From the NCBI GenBank assembly GCA_964630455.1, contig CAZVVA010000033.1, positions 1-23,406 of the forward strand: a DNA stretch of 23,406 nt, given 5' to 3'. The position numbers and the translations under genes were made by a program. Under the pieces are notes generated by a model. It saw only the letters and a list, made by a program, of their open reading frames with translations. It searched no databases and was not told the DNA's origin. The DNA is from JAUWMI01 sp964630455. GTDB taxonomy: Bacteria; Sumerlaeota; Sumerlaeia; MWCT01; JAUWMI01. Shown piece after piece: positions 8,703-16,287 of this stretch (position 1 is the stretch's first letter; each line of letters starts with the position of its first letter).

Positions 8703-11444
8703 ATGACCGTGCTGAGTAAACGCTATGCTCCACAGGCCATTGAGGCGAAGTGGTACGAGTTCTGGGAGTCGCACAATCTCTTCCGTGCGGATGCAGACAG
8801 TACGCGCCCACCGTTCTCAATTGCCATTCCGCCACCCAACATCACGGGTATTCTGCACATGGGCCACGCTCTGAACAATACGCTCCAGGACGTGATTATC
8901 CGCCAGAGGCGCATGCAGGGATATAATAGCCTGTGGCTTCCGGGCACAGATCACGCGGGCATTGCCACGCAAAATGTTGTGGAACGGCAGCTCATGAAGG
9001 AAGGGACGCAGCGCCAGGAGCTTGGACGTGAAAAGTTCGTCGAGCGTGTCTGGCAGTGGCGCGAAAAGTATGGCCGCACAATAACGACGCAGCTCAGGCG
9101 ACTGGGCGCATCTTGCGATTGGTCGCGCGAACGCTTTACATTGGACGAAGGACTATCGCGTGCGGTGCGAACCGTGTTTAAACGCCTGTACGACGAAGGC
9201 CTGATTTACAAAGGGAGCTATATCATTAACTGGTGCCCGCGCTGTCTGACAGCGTTGTCCGAGGATGAGGTAGAATATGAAGATATGCAAGGCAAGCTCT
9301 GGTATATCAAATACCCGCTCGCGGAAGGCCGGGGCTTTATCAACGTAGCAACCACACGACCAGAAACCATGCTCGGCGATACGGCTGTTGCCGCCAACCC
9401 AGCAGACGATCGCTACAAACATCTCCTGGGCAAGTTTGCCATCTTACCGATTCTGAATCGTCCCCTGAAGATCATTGCTGATGATTTCGTACAGAAAAGT
9501 TTCGGAACAGGCCTGGTCAAGGTGACACCGGCACACGATCCGAACGACTATCTGATTGGCAAGCGGCATCAGTTAGAAGAAATCAACATTCTAGAGCCTG
9601 ATGGGCGGATCAATGAGAATGGAGGGCCGTACTCTGGGCTCGACCGCTACGAGTGCCGAAAAAAGCTGCTAGAGGATCTGGAGGCACAGCAGCTGATAGA
9701 AAAAGTCGAGCCTTACGTTTATGCAGTCGGCCATTGCTACCGCTGCGAGACGCCAATTGAGCCCTATATTTCGCTGCAGTGGTTCGTGAGGATGAAACCG
9801 CTGGCTGAGCCGGCCATCAGGGCGGTGGAACAGGGTGAGGTGCGTTTCATCCCGAAGAACTGGGAGAATACCTACTTCCACTGGATGAAGAACGTGCGCG
9901 ACTGGTGTATCTCGCGACAGCTCTGGTGGGGCCATCGAATACCGGCATGGTATTGCGGTGAGTGTGAGCACATTGAGGTTAGTGCCGACGAGGAGCCTGC
10001 ACGCTGTTCGCGCTGTGGTGCTGCTGCGCTGCGCCAGGACGAGGATGTCCTGGACACCTGGTTTTCGTCGGCTTTGTGGCCTTTTTCCACACTGGGCTGG
10101 CCAGAACAGACGCGCGATCTGCAGACTTTCTATCCCACTTCAGTCCTGGTGACAGGACACGAAATTATCTTCTTCTGGGTGGCTCGCATGATTATCATGG
10201 GACTGAAGTTTATGGACGCGGTGCCATTCCGAGAAGTCTATATCAACCCTATTGTCTTTGATGAGCATGGCAAAAAAATGAGCAAAACAAAGGGGAATAT
10301 CATTGACCCTATTGACATAATTGAGACGTATGGCACGGACTCGTTGCGCCTTACACTGTGTGCGTATGCTGCCCAAGGCCGCAACATCAGTATATCGCTA
10401 AAGCGCCTGGAGGGGTATCGTAACTTTACTAATAAACTCTGGAACGCTGCCCGATTCGTTCTGATGAATACCGCCAACCTACCAGCAGAAGCAATTGCCA
10501 GACCAATCAACCGGAAGGATCTTCTGCTCGAAGATCGCTGGATATTGAGCGTTTATAGCCGCATGGTGGAAAGCGTCAATGCAGCGCTTAAGACGTATGA
10601 TTTCGACATTGCGGTGCATTCCCTCTACCAGTTTGTCTGGCATCAGTACTGCGACTGGTATCTTGAGCTGGTAAAACCACGCCTATACAGCCAGGGCCTA
10701 ACAGCCACCCAGGAGCAGAGCCGCTACGATGCCCAGCGCATTCTGGTGTTGATCCTGGAGGGTCTGTGCCGCTTGCTAAATCCCATCATTCCTTTCATTA
10801 CAGAAGAGATCTGGCAGATCATTCGCGAGCGTTACGCCTCTGCGGGTACGCGCTCGAGCGCTGAGGAGAAAGGTCGCCTGGTCTATCAGTTTTTTGCCGC
10901 CCTGCAAAAACAATCGGTCATGATTGCAGACTGGCTGGAAAGCATTGACCACCAGTACGTTCATGAAGGCGACGAACAGCAGATGAGTCTGATTCAGGAA
11001 GTTATCTACTGCATTCGCAACATTCGCGGGGAAATGAACATCCCGCCGAGTATGGCAACGGACGTCTATATTACGACCGAAGACGCGAGCCGGCGGTCAC
11101 TACTAGCCTCGCAGGAGAAGTATTTGAAGAACCTGATTAATGTCAATACACTCGAGATTGGCGAACGCCTTGACATCCCCCTCCGCTTCGCCTCCACAGG
11201 TGTGGTGCACGACATCGAGATTACCATTCCGCTGCCTGAAGATCTGCGAGCACAGGAGCTTGCCCGATTGCGCAAGGAGCTCGCGAAAATGCAGACGGAG
11301 GAGACCTCGCTGAAGAAGAAATTACAGAATAAGAAATTTCTGGCCAAGGCTCCTGCTGCTGTCATTACGGCACAGAAAACGAAACTCGAACAGCTCCAGT
11401 TGGAGCGCTCCAAGCTGGAGGGCAAGCTCCAGCAAATTCGATAA
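8703..11444 (+). CDS. valS: Valyl-tRNA synthetase
   Basis: This class I synthetase charges tRNA-Val in the cytoplasm. Its 913 residues include PPPNITGILHMGHALNN with the HIGH-type motif HMGH (residues 52-55), the editing domain with TTRPETMLGDTAVA, and WFSSALWPFSTLGWP. The KMSKS-type loop reads KKMSKTKGN (K525-T529). Two Cys clusters resemble the zinc ribbons of archaeal-type or zinc-containing ValRS: CPRC with CYRCETPIEP, and CGECEH with CSRCGA. The C-terminal 70 residues form the usual tRNA-contacting coiled coil (RLRKELAKMQTEE onward). The ribosome site AAAGG lies 8 bases before the ATG. The last serine of KMSKS being threonine is the only deviation I see. Confidence 0.97.
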   Translation: MTVLSKRYAPQAIEAKWYEFWESHNLFRADADSTRPPFSIAIPPPNITGILHMGHALNNTLQDVIIRQRRMQGYNSLWLPGTDHAGIATQNVVERQLMKEGTQRQELGREKFVERVWQWREKYGRTITTQLRRLGASCDWSRERFTLDEGLSRAVRTVFKRLYDEGLIYKGSYIINWCPRCLTALSEDEVEYEDMQGKLWYIKYPLAEGRGFINVATTRPETMLGDTAVAANPADDRYKHLLGKFAILPILNRPLKIIADDFVQKSFGTGLVKVTPAHDPNDYLIGKRHQLEEINILEPDGRINENGGPYSGLDRYECRKKLLEDLEAQQLIEKVEPYVYAVGHCYRCETPIEPYISLQWFVRMKPLAEPAIRAVEQGEVRFIPKNWENTYFHWMKNVRDWCISRQLWWGHRIPAWYCGECEHIEVSADEEPARCSRCGAAALRQDEDVLDTWFSSALWPFSTLGWPEQTRDLQTFYPTSVLVTGHEIIFFWVARMIIMGLKFMDAVPFREVYINPIVFDEHGKKMSKTKGNIIDPIDIIETYGTDSLRLTLCAYAAQGRNISISLKRLEGYRNFTNKLWNAARFVLMNTANLPAEAIARPINRKDLLLEDRWILSVYSRMVESVNAALKTYDFDIAVHSLYQFVWHQYCDWYLELVKPRLYSQGLTATQEQSRYDAQRILVLILEGLCRLLNPIIPFITEEIWQIIRERYASAGTRSSAEEKGRLVYQFFAALQKQSVMIADWLESIDHQYVHEGDEQQMSLIQEVIYCIRNIRGEMNIPPSMATDVYITTEDASRRSLLASQEKYLKNLINVNTLEIGERLDIPLRFASTGVVHDIEITIPLPEDLRAQELARLRKELAKMQTEETSLKKKLQNKKFLAKAPAAVITAQKTKLEQLQLERSKLEGKLQQIR

Positions 11445-11469
11445 TCCAATTGCACAAAGGTTTATTGGC

Positions 11470-11498
11470 TTGACACATAAGCGAAGGTGTCATATAAA
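11470..11498 (+). promoter_or_regulatory. Near-consensus promoter with embedded inverted repeat, before the FmdB-type gene
   Basis: TTGACA and TATAAA are separated by exactly 17 bases, an almost perfect housekeeping promoter. The inverted repeat TGACAC (11471-11476) and GTGTCA (11487-11492) overlaps the -35 box and fills the spacer up to the -10 box. This is the position expected for a repressor operator. It lies about 90 bases before the FmdB-type gene and 26 bases after valS. Confidence 0.75.
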
Positions 11499-11588
11499 AT
11501 CATCCGAAAACAGTCGAGATAAAAACCAGAAAATTGAGCTATTTGAAGTACAACGAGGTACCGGTGTTCAAGACAAGTTATACCGATC

Positions 11589-11819
11589 ATGCCGATTTTT
11601 GAATTCCAATGCAACCAGTGCCAGACTTGCTTTGAAGATCTCATCCGCACTGCCCGCGACGAAGCCGCGGTCCAGTGTCCGCAGTGCCAAAGTGCTGACC
11701 TCAGGAAGCTCGTGTCACAGTTTGGCGTGGCAAGTGCAGGCAAGGATGAACTGGGTGAATCATCAGGGGCTTCAGCGTGTTCAACGTGCGTATCGAAAAA
11801 TTGTAGTACCTGTGGCTAG
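11589..11819 (+). CDS. FmdB-type zinc ribbon protein
   Basis: This 76-residue protein begins MPIFEFQCNQCQTCFE and continues with CPQCQSADLRKLVSQF. This is the standard FmdB putative-regulator layout: a CxxC pair followed about 25 residues later by CPxC, forming a zinc ribbon. The C-terminus adds CSTC and CSTCG, a second possible metal site. The family is widespread, named after a suspected regulator of formamidase, but its molecular role is not firmly known. It is preceded by its own strong promoter and followed at 54 bases by a small coiled-coil gene, with which it shares a terminator. Confidence 0.85.
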   Translation: MPIFEFQCNQCQTCFEDLIRTARDEAAVQCPQCQSADLRKLVSQFGVASAGKDELGESSGASACSTCVSKNCSTCG

Positions 11820-11873
11820 AAGACGTTGTCCTGAGAAAGGGAAAACTCCAAAGGACCAGGGAGGACCGTAGCA

Positions 11874-12077
11874 ATGGCGAAGCTAAGCAATGAGCAGGTG
11901 GTGAATCTCATCCAGGAAAAGATGAAGGAAAAAGAGGAAGTAATCAAGGAACAGCAGGTTCAGATCCAGGAGCTCCAGGAGCGCATTAGTGAGCTCGAGG
12001 CGCGCGTTCCGGAACTGGAAAAGGCTGAGAAAGAACGCAACGACCTAATCGAAAAACTGTCGCAGGTGCTGGAGTAA
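11874..12077 (+). CDS. Small all-helical coiled-coil protein, unknown function
   Basis: This 67-residue protein is almost entirely charged heptad-like helix (for example QIQELQERISELEARV), lacking Cys, Trp and any signal or membrane segment. A good ribosome site GGGAGG lies 9 bases before the ATG. It probably forms a dimeric coiled coil. It is cotranscribed with the FmdB-type zinc ribbon gene and ends before a clear terminator, so the two may act together. I do not recognise a named family. Confidence 0.8.
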   Translation: MAKLSNEQVVNLIQEKMKEKEEVIKEQQVQIQELQERISELEARVPELEKAEKERNDLIEKLSQVLE

Positions 12078-12109
12078 TCGGTCTCGCCGCGTTGGACAAA
12101 TCGCCTGGT

Positions 12110-12146
12110 CGTTTAGCAATAAGATTCTATTGCCGAACGGCTTTTT
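12110..12146 (+). terminator. Intrinsic terminator after the FmdB/coiled-coil pair
   Basis: CGTTTAGCAATA pairs with TATTGCCGAACG over 12 positions with one mismatch and one G-T wobble, has a 6-base loop, and is followed by GC and five Ts. It lies 32 bases after the coiled-coil gene stop and defines a two-gene unit from the promoter at 11470. Confidence 0.8.
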
Positions 12147-12419
12147 CATATTCACACTCCTGCGCCAGCATACGTTTGGCCCTTTCTGCTACCGCCTGAA
12201 TGCATGATGTGGGGTGGCCCATCCGTCTGGAATACGCCTTTTTGATCTCGCCGGGGCAATGTCACGGCCTCTACCGTACCTGAGATCTTTCGAAGAATTC
12301 CAAGAATGTCTGATCGATACTTCAACGATTGCTCTTTTTTTTATTTACAAGTACTCCGCCAATGAGTAGCAAGTAAATCAATTCAATAGTGAATACATAA
12401 ACAAAATGAAAGGCCTCCA
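12147..12419. other. Intergenic stretch with no recognised element
   Basis: The remaining 270 bases before the lipoprotein gene contain a nine-base T-run near 12334-12343 and become A/T-rich toward the gene. I see no reading frame, RNA or strong hairpin. A promoter for the lipoprotein gene should be here but is not distinct. Confidence 0.4.
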
Positions 12420-12968
12420 ATGCAGATTCACTTCCAGTTCAACCGTTGCAGTGCATGGGTGGTGATCCTTGCCGTCTTTATCGGCTGTGCACACTTAGGT
12501 CAGATAATGTTCAATCCCAGCTTCTCGGTGAACCTGGCTGAACCAGGTAATAAGTGGCCCCAAGAGGAAAATCTTACACCGGCTCAGAGCGAAGTCCTGG
12601 CTAAGTACGGGCCACCGGATTACTTGCATATCTGGTGGACCAGGCAAGGTGACATTCAGACCTATCTCAAGGTAGACAGGAAATTCCCGCGGATCCACGA
12701 CTACGACCGTTCGTGGATTTATCTCGACCACAACGAAGACATTGTCTTCAAAAGCGACACTAACTACGTCGCGCTTCCAATTTCCGATCAGCTTCGCGTA
12801 GTATGCGAGTACGGCGACCCAGAGGACATTAAGAAGAATGTTGGCCGCGACGGCGTGCTGGTTGAAAGCTGGACGTACTATTCGCACGGCGTCCTGTTGA
12901 AATTTTCCGACGGCAAGCTAGCCAAGCGCCAGGAATTTCCGCCTATGGGGACGTATATTAAAAAGTAA
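12420..12968 (+). CDS. Putative lipoprotein with two YGxP repeats, unknown function
   Basis: This 182-residue protein has a short N-terminal hydrophobic segment ending VFIGC (Cys23), a plausible lipobox. The mature part contains two related segments, LAKYGPPDYLHIWW near residues 60-73 and CEYGDPEDIKKN near residues 130-141, each followed by an aromatic-rich strand (SWIYLDH, ESWTYYSHGV). The G-P/D-P turns followed by Trp-rich strands recall the small BLIP/SmpA-type repeat fold found in outer-membrane lipoproteins, but the match is only structural impression. The ribosome site AAAGG lies 6 bases before the ATG. It precedes hpt by about 110 bases. Confidence 0.75.
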   Translation: MQIHFQFNRCSAWVVILAVFIGCAHLGQIMFNPSFSVNLAEPGNKWPQEENLTPAQSEVLAKYGPPDYLHIWWTRQGDIQTYLKVDRKFPRIHDYDRSWIYLDHNEDIVFKSDTNYVALPISDQLRVVCEYGDPEDIKKNVGRDGVLVESWTYYSHGVLLKFSDGKLAKRQEFPPMGTYIKK

Positions 12969-13079
12969 CCGGTTGAATGGGGGAACGGGGTGCAGGCTTC
13001 GGGCCTACGAGGTGAGCTGTCAACACGAAATTGCGAGTCATTGCTTTGATTGGCGTGTGGCAAGAAAGAGGGAGATACC

Positions 13080-13616
<537 letters not shown>

Positions 13617-13719
13617 CAGGAACGAAGCGAAGGGGTCGTCAGGGTGATCCTAGCGGAAAATCGCGACCAGCTGGCCAGAAGTGTGACGATCTCCTGATGA
13701 ATATATAAAGATACTGCTT

Positions 13720-14571
13720 ATGGAGTACGTTGACCTACACGTCCATACCACTGCCTCCGACAGTACTTTTACACCTGAACAGGTAGTGCGCCTAGCTGTG
13801 AAGAAGGGCTTTCGGGCGATTGCCATCACTGACCACGATACTACGCTGGGCATTTCGCCCGCCCAACGCACAGGGGAGGAGCTGGGTCTTGAGGTGCTGT
13901 CGGGCATTGAACTGACCATTGAGCACAACGAGCACGAGATGCATCTGCTCGGCTACGGGATTCAGCCGAACGATGCGACACTGCTGAAGACATTGACCCG
14001 CCTGCGCGAAGTGAGGCGCGCGCGAGTCATAAAGATGGCTGAGCTGCTAGAAGCACTTGGTGCAGAAATTGACATCAAGCGTGTATTGGATCAGGTTGAA
14101 AAGGACGGAGCGGTTGGCCGTCTCCACGTGGCCAACGAGCTGGTCCGTCTTGGCCATGCCCACTCGATCGATAACGCAATGAATACCTACCTCCGCAAAG
14201 GGCGTCCTGCATTCGTGCCAAAGCTCACCTTCACCCCTGCGGAGGGGATTAGACTGATTCAGCAAACCGGCGGTGTTACGTCACTAGCTCATCCCGGCAT
14301 GGGCCGGATGGAACAATACCTGCCTGACCTCGTGAAGGCTGGACTTCATGGTCTGGAGGTGTACCACCCGAACCACACACCTGAGCAGACGAAACAGTAT
14401 CTTGCGCTGGCAAAGCAGCACGGGCTGCTGATCACCGGCGGCTCGGATGACCATGGCCACGCAAAAGAAGAGGTGCTGCTCGGAAAGATTCGCCTCGACT
14501 ACGCACTTCTCGATACCCTCAAGCGCCACCTTCCAGATTCCTCCAGATCGCTTCGCACGCATGCAAAATAA
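13720..14571 (+). CDS. PHP-domain phosphoesterase (RNase AM / YciV type)
   Basis: The 283-residue protein is a stand-alone PHP enzyme with the metal ligands of the family: DLHVHTTASD (H7, H9), ITDHDT, SGIELT, LAHPGMG and GSDDHG. Its length and layout, with an insertion after EHEMHLLGYG and a final SDDHG motif, match the YciV/RNase AM group. These act as 3',5'-nucleotide bisphosphate phosphatases and as 5'-3' exonucleases trimming rRNA 5' ends. No strong ribosome site is present; the ATG fits the usual family start. It is the last housekeeping gene before the tRNA-scar region. Confidence 0.9.
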   Translation: MEYVDLHVHTTASDSTFTPEQVVRLAVKKGFRAIAITDHDTTLGISPAQRTGEELGLEVLSGIELTIEHNEHEMHLLGYGIQPNDATLLKTLTRLREVRRARVIKMAELLEALGAEIDIKRVLDQVEKDGAVGRLHVANELVRLGHAHSIDNAMNTYLRKGRPAFVPKLTFTPAEGIRLIQQTGGVTSLAHPGMGRMEQYLPDLVKAGLHGLEVYHPNHTPEQTKQYLALAKQHGLLITGGSDDHGHAKEEVLLGKIRLDYALLDTLKRHLPDSSRSLRTHAK

Positions 14572-14639
14572 GTCCCCTCGGCCTGCCATGCTATTACTCA
14601 GAGCACAATATTGGAGTTACTGTATGCCTTATAAAAATT

Positions 14640-14701
14640 TCACGCAAAGCCGCTAAGTCGCAAAGAAGAAGAGAACTTTGCGCTCCTGGCATCTCTGCGA
14701 G
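14640..14701. repeat. Imperfect palindromic CGCAAAG-type repeat
   Basis: An inverted repeat with left arm containing CGCAAAG twice and right arm ACTTTGCG ... CTGCGA flanks an A/G-rich centre (AGAAGAAGAGAA). The same general design (CGCAAAG units facing CTTTGCG units) occurs as a dispersed intergenic element in many bacteria. Here its right end runs directly into the anticodon arm of a tRNA-Leu remnant. No transposase is nearby, so it would be a non-autonomous or passive element. Confidence 0.7.
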
Positions 14702-14761
14702 AGACTTAAAGTCCCTCGGTTCGCACAACGAACCTTGCGGGTTCGATTCCCGCTCCCGGCA
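14700..14761 (+). pseudogene. 3' half of tRNA-Leu(UAA)
   Basis: The segment contains an anticodon arm AGAGA-CTTAAAG-TCCCT (anticodon TAA, one mismatch in the left strand), a long variable arm GGTTCG/CGAACC as in class II tRNAs, a perfect T arm GCGGG-TTCGATT-CCCGC, the 3' acceptor strand TCCCGGC and discriminator A. The 5' acceptor strand and D arm are missing; upstream is the CGCAAAG-type repeat. It cannot form a tRNA and is read as an attachment-site-like scar. Confidence 0.8.
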
Positions 14762-14938
14762 CTTATTTCTAAAGACTTGGCCATGGTCAGCCATTCTGCT
14801 AGATACTCTCGCCCAGGGAGTAATTGTCCATGGCTTTGTCAATGGTATTGCCGCAAAAAGTGGTTTAAATTCGGGCATTGTTACACTTCCCATCCACTGT
14901 AATATCACCACCTTCCGTAGTCTGTAAATCCTCTTTAT
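14762..14938. other. Spacer between two tRNA remnants
   Basis: No gene or RNA is recognised in these 177 bases. Reading frames here on either strand run through tRNA remnants and are spurious. Confidence 0.4.
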
Positions 14939-14988
14939 TGTGACTCACGATCAGAAAGTTGGAGGTTCAAACCCTCCCTCCCCAGCCA
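14939..14988 (+). pseudogene. 3' half of a second tRNA (anticodon loop CTCACGA)
   Basis: An anticodon arm TGTGA-CTCACGA-TCAGA (four of five pairs), a 5-base variable loop, a perfect T arm GGAGG-TTCAAAC-CCTCC, acceptor strand CTCCCCA, discriminator G and encoded CCA are present. The 5' acceptor strand (expected TGGGGAG) and D arm are absent. The loop would give anticodon CAC (Val), but U1-A72 with G73 is more usual for tRNA-Gln, so identity is left open. Confidence 0.7.
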
Positions 14989-14998
14989 TTTTTCATAA

Positions 14999-15073
14999 GT
15001 CCCCATTGTCTAGCCTGGCCCAGGACATCGGCCTCTCAGAGCGAAAACAGGGTTTCAATACCCCTTGGGGATA
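14999..15073 (+). tRNA. Degenerate tRNA-Glu(CUC)-like gene
   Basis: A full-length tRNA-Glu layout is visible: acceptor GTCCCCA / TGGGGAT (one G-T wobble), D arm GTCT...AGGAC with the AGCCTGGCCC loop typical of tRNA-Glu, anticodon loop CTCTCAG (anticodon CTC), variable loop and T arm AGGGT-TTCAATA-CCCCT. The anticodon stem TCGGC/AGCGA has two mismatches, the T stem has one, and no CCA is encoded. It is probably a decayed gene. It lies 10 bases after the preceding tRNA half, as in a former tRNA array. Confidence 0.6.
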
Positions 15074-15151
15074 TTTTCTTTTATGGCCCCCTTTGAAAGA
15101 AATTTTGTGTGGATTTTAATTTATGGCAAAATTGCGAGAATATATCTTACA

Positions 15152-15180
15152 TTGACATAACACAGATAAGTAGCTTAAAT
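15152..15180 (+). promoter_or_regulatory. Possible promoter of the membrane-LuxR gene
   Basis: TTGACA and TTAAAT are separated by 17 bases, about 115 bases before the start codon. The surrounding DNA is A/T-rich, which raises the chance of accidental matches to the -10 box. Confidence 0.45.
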
Positions 15181-15295
15181 CCAATAACAGTTATGTGTAC
15201 AATAATTCTAAGGAAAGAAACCCGCATTTGCTTTGCGGCCATAAATATCCAGATTACTTGACTATTTTTTTAAAAAAGGGGAATTATCCATAAAA

Positions 15296-16281
15296 ATGGA
15301 GCATATAGTAATATTTGGGTTCTTTTTTAATTTAATCATTGGAATGTGGGCTGTTATTTATATCCACCATATGTATAAATCCTATGCCCATTCCTTTCTT
15401 CAACCAATCGTACACTATACTATTTTTTATAATTTATGCGTTTTAAGCCTTTTAATTTTGCTATATTTACATACTAACCTCCCTGGAAACTTCCTATCCT
15501 ATCACTCTCCGGTTTACATGGATGTTTTCTTTTTAGTCATTTCTATCTTAATCATATTGATGATCTATTCAATGCGTAAAGTCGATTTGAGATTCCAGGG
15601 AAAAGACCTATCCTCGCGATCCAATAGATTGATTTTAATTGGAATTGTTATACTTGTTCTCAGTTATTGTATAAAGTTGGGTCTTTCCCATGAAACCACA
15701 TTATACAGGTGGCTTTCTATCATACATTCGCTAATTTTTAATAATGTGATTGTTTTAGAAATTCCTGTTTTGATTATTTTGCTAATTCATGGGAAGAAGT
15801 GCCAGGATTTAAGTAAGAAGAAAATAATAAGTGCATTTGCATATTTCTATATGTCGCGCTATGTGATTTTGACACTATCATTGGTGTTCATACCGTTTCC
15901 CAGGCCGACCAAGCATTTNNNNNNNNNNGAATGTCGATATTCATATTTTTTAATATCATTCCGTTCCTTTGGTTAAAATACTTTTTCCTGGATTACGCGG
16001 AAAGCATGCTAAAGCCTATAGATGACAACGCAGTATTGGATAGAATTTATCAAGAGTACGATATTTCAAAAAGAGAACAGGAGATCGTTGAGCTCATTCT
16101 GAATGGTAAGAGTAATAAAGAAATCGGAGCGTTACTTTATATTTCCGTTCATACAGTAAAGAATCACATTTACAATATTTTTCAGAAACTTAAGGTGAAT
16201 ACAAGATATGAGTTGATGCTCTTCATCACAAAATTTCAGAAGAGACAGTGTATACCTGTCAAAGACAACACGGAAAATTAG
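15296..16281 (+). CDS. Seven-helix membrane protein with C-terminal LuxR-type HTH (assembly gap inside)
   Basis: The first 208 residues contain about six hydrophobic helices (near 3-25, 40-60, 74-92, 110-130, 143-166, 183-202). After the N gap a seventh (IFFNIIPFLWLKYFFL) is followed by a linker and a LuxR/GerE HTH: DISKREQEIVELILNGKSNK, then the recognition helix ISVHTVKNHIYNIFQKLKV. It is thus a membrane-bound one-component transcription regulator that could sense a ligand in the membrane or periplasm. The two parts are in different frames across the ten Ns. One gene is restored if the true gap is 2 modulo 3 bases. Base use is much more A/T-rich than the housekeeping genes. It converges on the ABC permease gene, with only 6 bases between stops. 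No good ribosome site is seen. Confidence 0.75.
15919..15928. other. Assembly gap (ten Ns)
   Basis: Ten Ns interrupt the membrane-LuxR gene. The number is probably a placeholder, since reading-frame continuity requires a length of 2 modulo 3 rather than 10. Confidence 0.95.
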
Positions 16282-16287
16282 GAACCA

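Noticed and set aside
14594..14911. Minus-strand 105-codon frame
   Set aside because: It runs antisense through the tRNA-Leu remnant and the palindromic repeat, which explains its sequence.
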